A DNA stretch of 64,000 nt from Novosphingobium ginsenosidimutans (GTDB lineage: Bacteria; Pseudomonadota; Alphaproteobacteria; Sphingomonadales; Sphingomonadaceae): NCBI RefSeq assembly GCF_007954425.1, contig NZ_CP042345.1:868001-932000 (forward strand), written 5' to 3'. Positions 8,718 through 17,870 of the stretch are shown here, one piece after another (position 1 is the stretch's first letter; each line of letters opens with the position of its first letter). The position numbers and the translations under genes were made by a program. Under the pieces are notes generated by a model. The model was not told the origin of the DNA and searched no databases. It saw only the letters and a list, made by a program, of their open reading frames with translations.

Positions 8718-9227
8718 GTGCCGCGAAAGAAGCCCCTCCCCGAAATCTGGCTGCTGAGCGATGCGCGCAACGATGCCGTGCTGGAACGCGCGCTGAAGCG
8801 GCTGCCACGTGGCAGCGGGTTCGTGTTCCGACACTACCACCTGCCTGAAGAGCAGCGGCGCAGGCGTTGGAACACGCTCGCTCGCCTGGCCCGGTCACGC
8901 GGGGTCAGCGCGGTGCTGTCCGGCAGCCCGGCCATGGCGCGACGCTGGGGTGCGGACGGATCCTATGGGGTGCACCCCGGTGCCACTCTGGCGGCGGCGC
9001 ACTCCCTGCACGAACTGGGCCGCGCCCACCGGGCAGAGGCGGTGCTGCTCTCGCCGGTCTTTCCAACCCGCTCGCATCCCGGCGGAAAGGCGCTGGGGCC
9101 GCTGCGCTTCCGGCTGCTGGCACACCGCTCGCCCGTGCCGGTCATTGCACTCGGCGGGATGAATGCGGGCCGCGCGCGGCGGCTCAAATGGCCGCGCTGG
9201 GCCGGGATCGACGCCTTTTTGCGCTGA
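8718..9227 (+). CDS. Thiamine-phosphate synthase-like (ThiE/TenI) protein
   Basis: 169 residues with a ThiE/TenI-type TIM-barrel character: IWLLSDARND at the N-terminus, GVHPGATLAAAHSL, the signature LLSPVFPTRSHPGG and a phosphate-binding VIALGGMNAGRARR. ThiE joins the pyrimidine and thiazole halves of thiamine; TenI is a related isomerase. The protein is shorter than typical ThiE (about 210) and the PPi-binding segment is not obvious, so the exact reaction is uncertain. A GTG at 8718 is the proposed start; extension upstream would run antisense through yggS. Confidence 0.82.
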   Translation: MPRKKPLPEIWLLSDARNDAVLERALKRLPRGSGFVFRHYHLPEEQRRRRWNTLARLARSRGVSAVLSGSPAMARRWGADGSYGVHPGATLAAAHSLHELGRAHRAEAVLLSPVFPTRSHPGGKALGPLRFRLLAHRSPVPVIALGGMNAGRARRLKWPRWAGIDAFLR

Positions 9228-9254
9228 AGCGAATCGTTAGATTCCCAAGGATTC

Positions 9255-9284
9255 TTGACGCGGAGTCACCGGCAGGCGCATTAT
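9255..9284 (+). promoter_or_regulatory. Candidate sigma-70 type promoter for ftsK
   Basis: TTGACG (9255-9260) and CATTAT (9279-9284) are separated by 18 nt, placing a start about 20 nt before the chosen ftsK ATG at 9310. A short inverted repeat GAATC-GTTA-GATTC lies just upstream. The -10 would overlap the alternative upstream ATG at 9283, which favours 9310. This is pattern matching only. Confidence 0.4.
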
Positions 9285-9309
9285 GCGCGCCGAACGAAGG
9301 GAAGCATCC

Positions 9310-11658
9310 ATGGCAACACGGGCAGTCAGCGCGGGAACCCGCGGCGCGCAGGTCAACTGGCGCGCTACCCTGCGCCGCGCCGCGCGCCGCGCCGCCGAGA
9401 TCGGCGGAGCCGGCTTGCTGCTGGCGGGGATGGTCTTCCTGGCGCTCGCCTTGATCAGCTACCACCAGACCGATCCGTCGGCCTCGACCGCTGCCGGAGG
9501 TCCGCCGGCTAACTGGATGGGCACGCCCGGTGCCTGGATTGCCGAACGTGCCCTGTTCCTGTTTGGACCCGTCTCGGTCCTGTTCCTGCCGTTGCTCTAT
9601 GTCGGCGCGCGCAAACTATGGCGCTTGGTCGAAGAGGAAGACGGTGACCTGCCCCACGCCAACCATGCCTGGTGGCGGCCGATCGGGGTGCTGCTGTTCG
9701 CCATGGCCCTGCTTGGCACGGTCATGACGCTGGTTTTCACCGGCCCGGGCGGCTCGCTCCCAGCCGGGATGGGTGGAATCAGCGGCCTGTTGGGCGCCCG
9801 CGTGATCGATGCCTTGGCGGGTCTGCTGCCCGAAGCCAGCCGCTTCTGGGCGATCCTGGGCGCGGGGCTTGCCTGCCTCGCCGGCGGATCGATTCTCGCG
9901 GCACGGGTGTTCGCGATCGACTGGGGCAGCCTGCTGACCCTGCCTGCCTTCCTGCGCCGCGACCGGTCGATCGACACCGACCGCGTGATCAGTGTCAAAC
10001 CCCTGGCCAAGCCTGCCGCGGACCAGCGCCCGGCCCCGCTCACCGCCAGCGAACCGCGCAAGCCGCCGGTCATCTCTGATCCGACCCGCCCAGCCAAGCC
10101 CGCCCAGCTGGCGACTTCGGGCAAGCAGGGTGACCTGTTCGACAGCTACGAGCTGCCGTCGCTAGAACTGCTCAATGATCCGCCGCCGCATTCGAAGCAA
10201 AAGATCGACAAGCTGGCGCTTGAGCGCAACGCCCGGCTGCTCGAAACCGTGCTCGACGATTTCAACGTCAAGGGTGAGATCACCGCAGTCCGCACCGGTC
10301 CGGTCGTCACCATGTACGAACTGGAACCGGCCCCGGGGATCAAGGCCAGCCGCGTGATCGGCCTGGCCGACGACATCGCCCGCAACATGAGCGCGATCTC
10401 GGCCCGCGTCTCTTCGATCCCAGGCCGCACGGTAATGGGCATCGAACTGCCCAATGCCGACCGGCAGATGGTCAGCTTCAAGGAAATGGTCGCGAGTGAG
10501 GCCTTCGCGGGATCGAAAGGCATGCTGCCGATCATCCTGGGCAAGGACATCGCCGGGGAGCCAGTCGTGGCGGACCTTGCCACCATGCCGCACCTGCTGG
10601 TCGCGGGGACGACCGGTTCGGGCAAGTCAGTCGGGCTCAACACGATCCTGCTTTCGCTGCTCTACCGGCTGACCCCGGCGCAGTGCCGCCTGATCTTGGT
10701 CGATCCCAAGGTGCTGGAACTGAAGTCCTACGACGACATCCCGCACCTGCTCTCGCCCGTGGTGACCGAGCCGGCCAAGGCCGTTCGCGCGCTCAAGTGG
10801 GCGGTCGAGGAAATGGAACGCCGCTACCGGATGATGAGCGAGATTTCGGTCCGCAACCTTGCCGGTTTCAACGATAAGGTGAAGACCGCGATTGCCAAGG
10901 GCAGGCCGCTTGGTCGCCGCATCCAGATCGGCTTCGATCCGGAAACCGGCGAGGAGCTGTATGAAGAGCACCAGCTCGACTACCCGGTGCTCCCGCAGAT
11001 TGTGGTGATCGTCGACGAACTGGCCGACCTGATGGTTACGGTCGGCAAGGAAGTCGAAGTGCTGATCCAGCGGCTCAGCCAGAAGAGCCGCGCGGCCGGC
11101 ATCCACCTGATCATGGCGACGCAGCGGCCTTCGGTCGACGTCATCACCGGGGTGATCAAGGCCAACCTGCCGACCCGCATCAGCTTTGCCGTGACCAGCC
11201 GGATCGACAGCCGGACCATCCTGGGCGAGCAGGGCGCGGAGCAGCTCCTGGGCAAGGGCGACATGCTCTACAAGCCCAACACCGACCCGATCCGCCGCGT
11301 GCACGGCCCCTTCGTTTCGGACGAGGAAGTGGAACGGCTGGCCGATTTCTGGCGCAGCCAGGGCAAGCCGGAATATGTCGATTCGGTCACCGAGGAGCCG
11401 GAGGACGGCGGCTTCGGCTTCGACGATCTTGACGTTACGGCCTCTGACAGCCCCGAAGAGCGCAAGTACCGCCAGGCCTGCCAGATCGTGTTCGAAAGTC
11501 AGAAGGCTTCAGCCTCTTGGCTGCAGCGCCAGCTTGGCGTGGGCTATAACACGGCCGCCAAGTGGGTCGAGCGGATGGAGGCCGACGGCTTTGTCGGCCC
11601 CGCCAACCACGTCGGCCGCCGCGACATCTATCGCGACCGTGACGGCAACCCGCTCTGA
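9310..11658 (+). CDS. ftsK: DNA translocase FtsK/SpoIIIE family
   Basis: Septal, membrane-anchored DNA pump that moves chromosome dimers through the closing septum and aligns dif sites. The 782-residue protein has an N-terminal membrane domain with about four hydrophobic segments (first GLLLAGMVFLALALISY), a Pro/Ala linker (about residues 220-290), and the motor domain with Walker A GTTGSGKS (433-440), Walker B VVIVDELADLM and IMATQRPSVDVITG. It ends in a gamma winged-helix domain (ASASWLQRQLGVGYNTAAKW) that reads KOPS-type signals. GGGA 7 nt upstream supports this ATG over the one at 9283. Confidence 0.97.
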   Translation: MATRAVSAGTRGAQVNWRATLRRAARRAAEIGGAGLLLAGMVFLALALISYHQTDPSASTAAGGPPANWMGTPGAWIAERALFLFGPVSVLFLPLLYVGARKLWRLVEEEDGDLPHANHAWWRPIGVLLFAMALLGTVMTLVFTGPGGSLPAGMGGISGLLGARVIDALAGLLPEASRFWAILGAGLACLAGGSILAARVFAIDWGSLLTLPAFLRRDRSIDTDRVISVKPLAKPAADQRPAPLTASEPRKPPVISDPTRPAKPAQLATSGKQGDLFDSYELPSLELLNDPPPHSKQKIDKLALERNARLLETVLDDFNVKGEITAVRTGPVVTMYELEPAPGIKASRVIGLADDIARNMSAISARVSSIPGRTVMGIELPNADRQMVSFKEMVASEAFAGSKGMLPIILGKDIAGEPVVADLATMPHLLVAGTTGSGKSVGLNTILLSLLYRLTPAQCRLILVDPKVLELKSYDDIPHLLSPVVTEPAKAVRALKWAVEEMERRYRMMSEISVRNLAGFNDKVKTAIAKGRPLGRRIQIGFDPETGEELYEEHQLDYPVLPQIVVIVDELADLMVTVGKEVEVLIQRLSQKSRAAGIHLIMATQRPSVDVITGVIKANLPTRISFAVTSRIDSRTILGEQGAEQLLGKGDMLYKPNTDPIRRVHGPFVSDEEVERLADFWRSQGKPEYVDSVTEEPEDGGFGFDDLDVTASDSPEERKYRQACQIVFESQKASASWLQRQLGVGYNTAAKWVERMEADGFVGPANHVGRRDIYRDRDGNPL

Positions 11659-11665
11659 GGCTGGG

Positions 11666-11878
11666 TCAGGCCCGCAGCTCGTACTGGCCGGCCAATGCCT
11701 TGAAATGCAGGCGGGCAAAGCTGCGCGCCGCGCTGACTGTTGCAAACAGGGTATCCTGCATCACGTCGGTGACGAGCGGGTAGCCCTGCGAATTATAGCG
11801 CACGTCGCGCACCGAAAGGCGGACGTTGCCTTCGGCATCGCGGCTAATCAGGAAGGGGCGGATCAGGTCTCTGGACAT
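11666..11878 (-). CDS. Small conserved-looking protein of unknown function
   Basis: 70 residues starting MSRDLIRPFLISRDAEGNVR, probably a compact beta/alpha fold. No motif is recognised. GGGA lies 7 nt before the ATG. The gene overlaps the end of the preceding small gene by 35 nt and its stop is 7 nt from the convergent ftsK stop. Codon use and a well-placed ribosome site support it as real. It belongs to a minus-strand series with the 81-residue protein, IF-1 and the cold-shock gene, so a link to translation or stress is possible but unproven. Confidence 0.7.
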   Translation of the reverse strand: MSRDLIRPFLISRDAEGNVRLSVRDVRYNSQGYPLVTDVMQDTLFATVSAARSFARLHFKALAGQYELRA

Positions 11879-12089
11879 GCGGTGTTCCCTGTGTGAGCAG
11901 CGCCAGCTCGCGGCGTTCGTCTTCACGACGGTCGCGCTCGGTAGCGGTGCGGATGGCACGGTCGGCCATGGCCTGCCAGGCAGCCTGGGCCTTGAGCAGG
12001 ACCTCGCGCTGGTTCTGTAGGGTAGCCGACTGGGCATTGCGGCCGCACTCGGCGGCCTGGTCGAGGTAGAACTGGGTCGAAGCGGACAT
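11844..12089 (-). CDS. Small helical protein of unknown function
   Basis: 81 residues, MSASTQFYLDQAAECGRNAQ onward, predicted mostly helical with a strongly charged RRDRRE-type centre. Its composition suggests one helical hairpin followed by a disordered Pro-rich tail. AAGGAT stands 8 nt before the ATG. It lies 24 nt downstream of the IF-1 gene on the same strand and overlaps the next small gene by 35 nt. I recall short proteins of this style being common in sphingomonads; the role is unknown. Confidence 0.7.
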   Translation of the reverse strand: MSASTQFYLDQAAECGRNAQSATLQNQREVLLKAQAAWQAMADRAIRTATERDRREDERRELALLTQGTPHVQRPDPPLPD

Positions 12090-12113
12090 CGGCTTATCCT
12101 TCGGTGTTGCCCC

Positions 12114-12380
12114 CTAGCGGCGCTGTTGACGCCGCGGCGGTGCCCCGGTGGTGAAGCCCGGGCCGCGATCGCGAAACACGATCCGGCCCTTGCTGAGATC
12201 GTAGGCCGTCATTTCGACCTTGACCCGATCCCCGACGACCGAGCGGATGCGGAATTTACGCATCTTGCCGGAAGTATAGGCAACGATGTGGTGTCCGTTT
12301 TCGAGCAACACACCGAACCGGCCGTCGGGGAGGATATCATCGATCTGGCCGTCGAGGGTCATTAACTCCTCTTTGGCCAT
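12114..12380 (-). CDS. infA: Translation initiation factor IF-1 with a basic C-terminal tail
   Basis: The first 70 residues are a clear S1-like OB-fold IF-1: [20 protein letters not shown], then [19 protein letters not shown], then [22 protein letters not shown]-1 binds the ribosomal A site on the 30S subunit during initiation. This copy runs to 88 residues, about 16 longer than classical IF-1, ending in Gly/Pro then Arg/Gln-rich sequence. It begins 4 nt after the cold-shock gene's stop, so the two are probably one mRNA. It may be a second, cold- or stress-associated paralogue; whether another infA exists lies outside the window. Confidence 0.9.
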   Translation of the reverse strand: MAKEELMTLDGQIDDILPDGRFGVLLENGHHIVAYTSGKMRKFRIRSVVGDRVKVEMTAYDLSKGRIVFRDRGPGFTTGAPPRRQQRR

Positions 12381-12384
12381 TCGA

Positions 12385-12591
12385 TCAGGCCGCCGAAAGG
12401 TTCACGGCCGAAGTGCGGCCGCGCTGATCGGTTTCCAGATCGAAATTGATGCGCTGATCCTTGTCGAGGGTCGACATGCCAGCAGCCTGAACGGCAGTGA
12501 TGTGGACAAAGCTGTCCGTGCCGCCGCCATCAGGCGCAATAAAGCCGAAGCCCTTGTCGGTATTGAAGAATTTTACGGTTCCAGTAGTCAT
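12385..12591 (-). CDS. Cold-shock domain protein (CspA family)
   Basis: 68-residue single cold-shock domain, an RNA chaperone/single-stranded nucleic-acid binder. RNP1 KGFGFIAP and RNP2-like SFVHITAV are visible, with the usual start [18 protein letters not shown] lies 7 nt before the ATG. It is followed at 4 nt by the IF-1 gene. The region upstream contains small hairpins compatible with a temperature-sensitive leader. Confidence 0.96.
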   Translation of the reverse strand: MTTGTVKFFNTDKGFGFIAPDGGGTDSFVHITAVQAAGMSTLDKDQRINFDLETDQRGRTSAVNLSAA

Positions 12592-12967
12592 AATGCGGTC
12601 CTTTCACGAAACCTGCAGGACCCAGGCACAACGTGCACCTGAGGCAATGTGGCGTGTAAGGGGAGTTGGGGCATCGACTGCCGAAAGTCCCGTCGCAGGC
12701 GACGTAGCCCGAACCCTATGCGCTTTCCCGGCGGAAATAGCAAACTTTGCCGCGTCGGGACGCAAATCGGGGGCCGTTTGGGCCGCGGGGGCGTTGGCTT
12801 TCCAGCCGCAGCACCAAGCGATCTGCCGAATCGCCTGAGCCTAGATGATGCAGCACCTGCGCAGTCACCAATTGCACGTGCCGGCGGCCTGAAAGGTGCG
12901 GATCACCGCCGTGCGCATTCCCTCTGAACGCTTGCCATCGCGCGCCGACCCGGCGAAAGGCAGCTCC
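12592..12967. other. Divergent intergenic region between csp and a flavoprotein gene
   Basis: 376 nt without a credible gene; a 92-codon open frame in it is Arg-rich and lacks a family signature. On the minus strand it supplies the csp leader and holds two stem-loops: a perfect CGTCGC-AG-GCGACG (12691-12704) and a GCAC/GTGC hairpin with an outer CAG/CTG (about 12620-12641). On the plus strand it ends in GAAAGG, the ribosome site of the next gene. No promoter is unambiguous. Confidence 0.5.
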
Positions 12968-14578
12968 ATGATCCGCCTGACCGACCTGGCCTTGCCGCTT
13001 GACCATGAAGCCCCCGCGCTGGAAGCGGCGGTGCTGGCCAAGCTTGGCATTGCGCAAGAGGAACTGGTCCGCTTCAGCGTGTTCCGGCGCGGTAACGATG
13101 CCCGCAAGAAGACCGCGATCAAGCTGATCTACACGATCGATGCCGTGGTTCGTGAAGAAGCCAAGGTGCTGGAACGGCACCACGGCGATCCGCATGTGAA
13201 GCTGGCGCCGGACCTGTCCTACAAGTTCCCGGTCATGGCGCCCGAGGGGTGGAGCGGCCCGCGCCCGGTCGTGATTGGCGCTGGCCCCTGCGGGCTGATG
13301 GCGGCGCTGATCCTGGCGGAGATGGGCCTCAAACCGATCATCATCGAACGCGGCAAGGCCGTGCGTGAGCGGACCAAGGACACCTGGGGGCTGTGGCGCC
13401 GGGCTGTTCTGGAAACCGAATCCAATGCCCAGTTCGGCGAAGGCGGGGCGGGCACTTTCTCGGACGGCAAGCTCTATTCGCGGATCAAGGACCCGCGCCA
13501 CCTGGGACGCAAGGTGCTGACCGAATTCGTCAAGGCCGGGGCGCCCGAGGACATCCTGACCGAGGCCCACCCCCACGTCGGCACCTTCCGGCTAGTCACC
13601 ATGGTTATGTCGATCCGCGAGACGATCGAGAAGCTGGGCGGCGAATACCGCTTTGGCACGCGGGTCGAGGATTTCGCGGTCGAGGACGGGCAGCTCAAAG
13701 GCCTGACCCTCTCGACCGGGGAGTTCCTGCCGGCTGAGCATGTCATCCTCGCGGTCGGCCATTCAGCCCGCGACACCTTCTTCAAGCTTCACGAGCGCGG
13801 GGTCTATGTTGAGGCCAAGCCCTTCGCGATTGGCGTGCGGATCGAACACCCGCAAAGCTGGATCGACAAGGCGCGCTTTGGCCCCAATGCCGGCAACCCG
13901 ATCCTTGGGGCAGCGGCCTATGCGATCTCGCACCAGGCCAGCAATGGCCGCGCGGTCTATTCGTTCTGCATGTGCCCAGGCGGCCGCGTGGTCGCGGCGA
14001 CCAGCGAGGAAGGCCGGGTCGTCACCAACGGGATGAGCCAGTACTCGCGCGCCGAGTTCAACGCCAATTCAGGGCTGGTGGTCGACATCAATCCCGAGCG
14101 TGACTTCCCCGGCGATCCACTGGCCGGAGTGCGGCTCCAGCGGCAGCTGGAAGAGCAGGCTTTTGTTGCGGGCGGGTCCAATTACCATGCGCCGGGACAG
14201 CGGGTCGAAGACCTGCTCGCAGGGCGGCCGTCGACCGGGTTCGGCGTGGTTGAGCCGAGCTACAAGCCGGGCGTCAAGCCGACTGATCTGGCCGAAGTCC
14301 TGCCCGATTTCGTGATTACTGCGCTGCGCGAAGCCCTCCCTGTATTTGGCCGGCAAGTACCGGGCTACGACCATCCCGACGCGGTAATGACCGGGGTCGA
14401 AACCCGCACCTCCAGCCCGATCCGGATCCGCCGGGGCGCGGACTTCCAGTCGATCAACACCGTGGGGCTTTACCCGGCTGGCGAAGGCGCGGGCTATGCC
14501 GGGGGCATCCTTTCGGCCGCGGTTGACGGGATCAAGGTGGCCGAGGCGCTGGCGGCCAAGCTGGTCGCCGCGGGTTGA
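12968..14578 (+). CDS. Uncharacterised FAD-dependent dehydrogenase (COG2509-like)
   Basis: 536 residues. An N-terminal alpha/beta domain of about 95 residues (FSVFRRGNDARKK) precedes the dinucleotide-binding motif VVIGAGPCGLMAAL (GAGPCG at 104-109), followed by FGEGGAGTFSDGKLYSR and a C-terminal FAD motif (GLYPAGEGAGYAGGILSAA). This architecture fits the family of uncharacterised FAD-dependent dehydrogenases; the substrate is unknown. GAAAGG 7 nt upstream fixes the start. Its stop overlaps the TTG start of the next flavoprotein gene (TTGA). Confidence 0.88.
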   Translation: MIRLTDLALPLDHEAPALEAAVLAKLGIAQEELVRFSVFRRGNDARKKTAIKLIYTIDAVVREEAKVLERHHGDPHVKLAPDLSYKFPVMAPEGWSGPRPVVIGAGPCGLMAALILAEMGLKPIIIERGKAVRERTKDTWGLWRRAVLETESNAQFGEGGAGTFSDGKLYSRIKDPRHLGRKVLTEFVKAGAPEDILTEAHPHVGTFRLVTMVMSIRETIEKLGGEYRFGTRVEDFAVEDGQLKGLTLSTGEFLPAEHVILAVGHSARDTFFKLHERGVYVEAKPFAIGVRIEHPQSWIDKARFGPNAGNPILGAAAYAISHQASNGRAVYSFCMCPGGRVVAATSEEGRVVTNGMSQYSRAEFNANSGLVVDINPERDFPGDPLAGVRLQRQLEEQAFVAGGSNYHAPGQRVEDLLAGRPSTGFGVVEPSYKPGVKPTDLAEVLPDFVITALREALPVFGRQVPGYDHPDAVMTGVETRTSSPIRIRRGADFQSINTVGLYPAGEGAGYAGGILSAAVDGIKVAEALAAKLVAAG

Positions 14579-15729
14579 GCGAATTCGACGCCATCGTTCT
14601 GGGCGCTGGCGCGGCCGGGCTGTTCTGCGCCGCTACCGCCGGGCAGCGCGGCAAGCGGGTGCTGCTGCTCGATCACAATGATGAAGTTGGCCGCAAGATC
14701 CTGATCTCGGGCGGCGGGCGCTGCAACTTCACGAATGTCCACACCGCGCCCGATCGCTACCTCTCGGCCAACCCGCATTTCGCCAAGTCGGCCCTGGCCC
14801 GCTACACCCCGGCGGACTTCATCAAGCTGGTCGATAGCTATGGCATTGCCTGGCACGAAAAGACGCTGGGGCAACTGTTCTGCGATGGCTCGGCAAGGCA
14901 GATCGTTGCCATGCTGCTGGAGGAGTGCGAGCGCGGCGGTGTCACGGTCCGGCTTGGCAGCGAAACCGGCATGGCCGAGCATCGTGACGGGCAGTTCCAT
15001 GTTGCGGGTGCCAGTGCACCGGCACTGGTGATCGCCACTGGCGGCCCTTCGATCCCCAAGCTAGGCGCAACCACCCTCGCCTATGAGCTGGCCCGCCAGT
15101 TCGGTCTCAAGGTCGTCCAGCCGCGCCCGGCGCTCGTGCCGCTCACGCTGAGCGGCGAGGATGCGCTGTTTACCGAGCTGACGGGCGTCGCGACCGACGT
15201 GGTGGCGCGCTGCGGCAAGGCCGCGTTCCGCGAGGCAGCGCTGTTTACCCATCGCGGCCTCAGCGGTCCGGCCATCCTGCAGGTCAGCTCCTACTGGCAG
15301 CGCGGCGAGGACGTGCGGATCGATTACCTGCCCGACCAACCGCCAGGCTGGTTGCTGGAGGCCAAGCGCAGCCAACCGCGCAGCGCATTGCGCAAGGTTC
15401 TGCCGCTGCCTGAGCGGCTGGCGACGACCCTGGCCTGGCGGCTTGGTGTGGCGGGCGAGCTTGGCAACCAGTCCGATAAGGTGCTGCGCGCGGCCGAAGC
15501 GCAGCTGCATGACTGGCACTTCGCGCCCAACGGCAGCGAGGGCTATGCCAAGGCCGAGGTCACCGCCGGCGGGATAAGCACGGCGGAGCTTTCCAGCCAG
15601 ACCATGGAAGCCAAGATGGTCCCCGGTCTCTACGCCATCGGCGAGGCGGTCGACGTGACCGGCTGGCTCGGCGGCTACAATTTTCAGTGGGCCTGGGCCA
15701 GCGCCCACGCCGCGGGATCGGCGTTTTAG
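14575..15729 (+). CDS. HI0933/YhiN-like flavoprotein, TTG start
   Basis: 384-residue NAD(P)/FAD-dependent oxidoreductase of the HI0933/YhiN (BaiN-like) family. FAD site VLGAGAAGLFCA (10-15 is GAGAAG), then GRKILISGGGRCNFTN (about 40-55), and the C-terminal GLYAIGEAVDVTGWLGGYNFQWAW. The start codon is TTG at 14575, overlapping the previous stop by 4 nt, so translation is likely coupled. The physiological substrate is unknown for most members; some have been linked to bile-acid or tRNA/flavin chemistry, which I would not transfer here. Confidence 0.9.
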   Translation: MSEFDAIVLGAGAAGLFCAATAGQRGKRVLLLDHNDEVGRKILISGGGRCNFTNVHTAPDRYLSANPHFAKSALARYTPADFIKLVDSYGIAWHEKTLGQLFCDGSARQIVAMLLEECERGGVTVRLGSETGMAEHRDGQFHVAGASAPALVIATGGPSIPKLGATTLAYELARQFGLKVVQPRPALVPLTLSGEDALFTELTGVATDVVARCGKAAFREAALFTHRGLSGPAILQVSSYWQRGEDVRIDYLPDQPPGWLLEAKRSQPRSALRKVLPLPERLATTLAWRLGVAGELGNQSDKVLRAAEAQLHDWHFAPNGSEGYAKAEVTAGGISTAELSSQTMEAKMVPGLYAIGEAVDVTGWLGGYNFQWAWASAHAAGSAF

Positions 15730-15808
15730 CAGCTGTCGCTAGCGATAGCAGTTGCGCGCGGCGCGCGGGCGGCTAGCCTGACAGGCGGCGACAGGGAGGT
15801 ACAGCAGG

Positions 15809-16678
15809 ATGGAACAGGCACCGCTCAGCTGGCAGATCGGCGCAGTCAAGGTGACCCGGATCGTCGAGACGATCCTGCCGGTCGAAGCCGGACCCGACAA
15901 TTCCTTTCTGCCCCAGGCGACCGCCGCCGAACTGCGCAAACTGCCCTGGCTCTATCCGCACTTCGTCAGCGCCGAGGACAAGATGCTGCTGTCGATCCAT
16001 GCCCTCTTGGTCGAGGCACCGGGGCTGCGGTTGGTGGTCGATACCTGCATCGGCAACGACAAGCCGCGCGCACTGCTTGGCGGCCGCGGGCTGGCGACAC
16101 CGTTCCTTGAGCGGATGGCCGAGGCTGGCTGGAGCCGCGACAGTGTCGATGCCGTCGTCTGCACGCACCTCCACGTCGATCATGTCGGCTGGAATACGAT
16201 GCGTGAGGGCGATGCCTGGGTGCCGACTTTCCCCAAGGCGCGCTACCTGTTTGGCCGGATCGAGTTCGACCACTGGAACGCCTTCGAGGAAGACAACCAG
16301 CGCCAAATCATGGCCGATTCGATCCAGCCGATCCTCGATGCCGGACTGGCCGAACTGGTTGAGCTCGATCACCGCATTTCGGACGAGGTGCAGCTGATTC
16401 CCACTACCGGCCACACCCCGGGGCACGTCAGCATCGGGATCGAATCCGAAGGGCAGCGCGCGGTCATCACCGGCGATATGACGCACCATCCCTGCCAACT
16501 GGCCCATCCCGACTGGTCCCCGCTGTTCGACAGCGACCCTGGTGCCGCCGCGCAGACCCGGGCGCGGCTGTTCGGCGAATGGGCCGATGCGCAGCTGCTG
16601 GTGATCGGCACCCATTACGCTGGGCCAACCGCCGGCCACGTGCGGCGTGAGGGTGATGTGTTCCGGTTCGAGGTCTAA
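15809..16678 (+). CDS. MBL-fold metallo-hydrolase
   Basis: 289-residue metallo-beta-lactamase-fold enzyme. Metal ligands are visible: HLHVDH (H120, H122, D124, H125), TGHTPGH (H202), ITGDMTHHP (D223) and GTHYAG (H269). The long N-terminus before the HxHxDH resembles the lactonase/alkylsulfatase-like or AHL-lactonase type, so a lactone, phosphotriester or related ester could be the substrate. No signal peptide. A GGGAGG site lies about 13 nt upstream. Isolated gene; specificity cannot be assigned. Confidence 0.85.
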   Translation: MEQAPLSWQIGAVKVTRIVETILPVEAGPDNSFLPQATAAELRKLPWLYPHFVSAEDKMLLSIHALLVEAPGLRLVVDTCIGNDKPRALLGGRGLATPFLERMAEAGWSRDSVDAVVCTHLHVDHVGWNTMREGDAWVPTFPKARYLFGRIEFDHWNAFEEDNQRQIMADSIQPILDAGLAELVELDHRISDEVQLIPTTGHTPGHVSIGIESEGQRAVITGDMTHHPCQLAHPDWSPLFDSDPGAAAQTRARLFGEWADAQLLVIGTHYAGPTAGHVRREGDVFRFEV

Positions 16679-16717
16679 AGAGCGCCGCGCCATCAGCCGG
16701 GTGCTTGCCTCTAACCG

Positions 16718-16731
16718 GTTACATCTGTAAC
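16718..16731. promoter_or_regulatory. Palindrome upstream of alanine dehydrogenase
   Basis: GTTACA-TC-TGTAAC is a perfect 6-bp-arm palindrome lying 23 nt before the ald ATG, the usual place for an operator. No T-run follows, so it is not a terminator. The cognate regulator is unknown; an Lrp/AsnC- or GntR-type site is a guess from ald biology and palindrome size. Confidence 0.4.
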
Positions 16732-16754
16732 GACTTGCGCAAAGGAGAGCCCCC

Positions 16755-17870
16755 ATGCGCGTCGGCACCGTCAAGGAAATCAAGAACCACGAATACCGCG
16801 TCGGCCTGACCCCGGAATCGGTCCGCGAGCTGGTGAGCCATGGTCATGAGGTCTGGGTGGAGAGCGGCGCGGGCCTTGGGATCGGTGCCGAGGATGCGGC
16901 CTATTCCGCCGCTGGCGCGAGCATCAAGCCCGACGCGAAGACCGTGTTCGATGGCTGCGAGATGATCGTGAAGGTCAAGGAACCGCAAGCCGGGGAGCGC
17001 GCCATGCTGCGCGAAGGGCAGATCCTCTACACCTACCTCCACCTTGCGCCCGATCCGGAACAGACCGCCGATCTGGTCAAGTCCGGCGTCACCGCAATCG
17101 CCTATGAAACCGTGACCGGCCCGGGCGGCACCCTTCCGCTGCTGAAACCGATGAGCCAGGTGGCGGGGCGCATGTCGATCCAGGCCGGGGCAACCGCGCT
17201 GCAGAAGGCGCATGGCGGGCGCGGGGTGCTGCTGGGCGGCGTGCCGGGCGTGCTGCCCGGCAAGGTCCTGGTGATCGGAGGTGGCGTGGTCGGCTTCCAC
17301 GCCGCGCAGATGGCCGTAGGGATGGGCGCCGACGTGACCATCCTTGACCGCGATCCCGAAGTGCTCGAGCGGCTCGACAACCATTTCGAAGGCCGCGCCA
17401 AGACCCGTTTTTCTAACCTCGCCGTGGTCCAGCAGATGGTCCAGGAAGCCGAACTGGTGATCGGCGCCGTGCTGGTCCCTGGCGCCGCCGCGCCCAAGCT
17501 GGTCACGCGCGAAATGCTGAAGACGATGAAGCCCGGCGCCGTGCTGGTCGACGTCGCGATTGACCAGGGCGGCTGCTTCGAGACCAGCCACGCCACCACC
17601 CATGCCGATCCGACCTATGTGGTCGATGGCATCGTCCACTACTGCGTCGCCAACATGCCCGGCGCGGTCGCCCGGACCAGCACCTATGCGCTCAACAACG
17701 TGACCCTGCCGCACGCGCTGCGGATCGCCGATTTGGGCTGGCAGGCGGCGTTGAAGGCCAATCCGCACCTCGCCAACGGTCTCAACGTCCATGCCGGCAA
17801 GGTCACCTACGAAGCGGTCGCGACCGAGCTGGGCTATGCCTATACCCCGGTTGCAGACGTGCTGGGCTAA
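16755..17870 (+). CDS. ald: Alanine dehydrogenase
   Basis: NAD-dependent, reversible oxidative deamination of L-alanine to pyruvate, ammonia and NADH. The 371-residue length is typical. Catalytic residues known for the family are present at canonical positions: R15, K75, H96 and D270 (VDVAIDQGG). The nucleotide-binding motif [15 protein letters not shown] lies around 173-187. AAAGGAG is 7-8 nt before the ATG. The stop codon overlaps that of the convergent thioesterase. Confidence 0.98.
   Translation: MRVGTVKEIKNHEYRVGLTPESVRELVSHGHEVWVESGAGLGIGAEDAAYSAAGASIKPDAKTVFDGCEMIVKVKEPQAGERAMLREGQILYTYLHLAPDPEQTADLVKSGVTAIAYETVTGPGGTLPLLKPMSQVAGRMSIQAGATALQKAHGGRGVLLGGVPGVLPGKVLVIGGGVVGFHAAQMAVGMGADVTILDRDPEVLERLDNHFEGRAKTRFSNLAVVQQMVQEAELVIGAVLVPGAAAPKLVTREMLKTMKPGAVLVDVAIDQGGCFETSHATTHADPTYVVDGIVHYCVANMPGAVARTSTYALNNVTLPHALRIADLGWQAALKANPHLANGLNVHAGKVTYEAVATELGYAYTPVADVLG

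Noticed and set aside
12649..12927. 92-codon open frame upstream of the flavoprotein gene
   Set aside because: Arg/Gly-rich, no domain, no ribosome site; typical chance frame in high-GC intergenic DNA.
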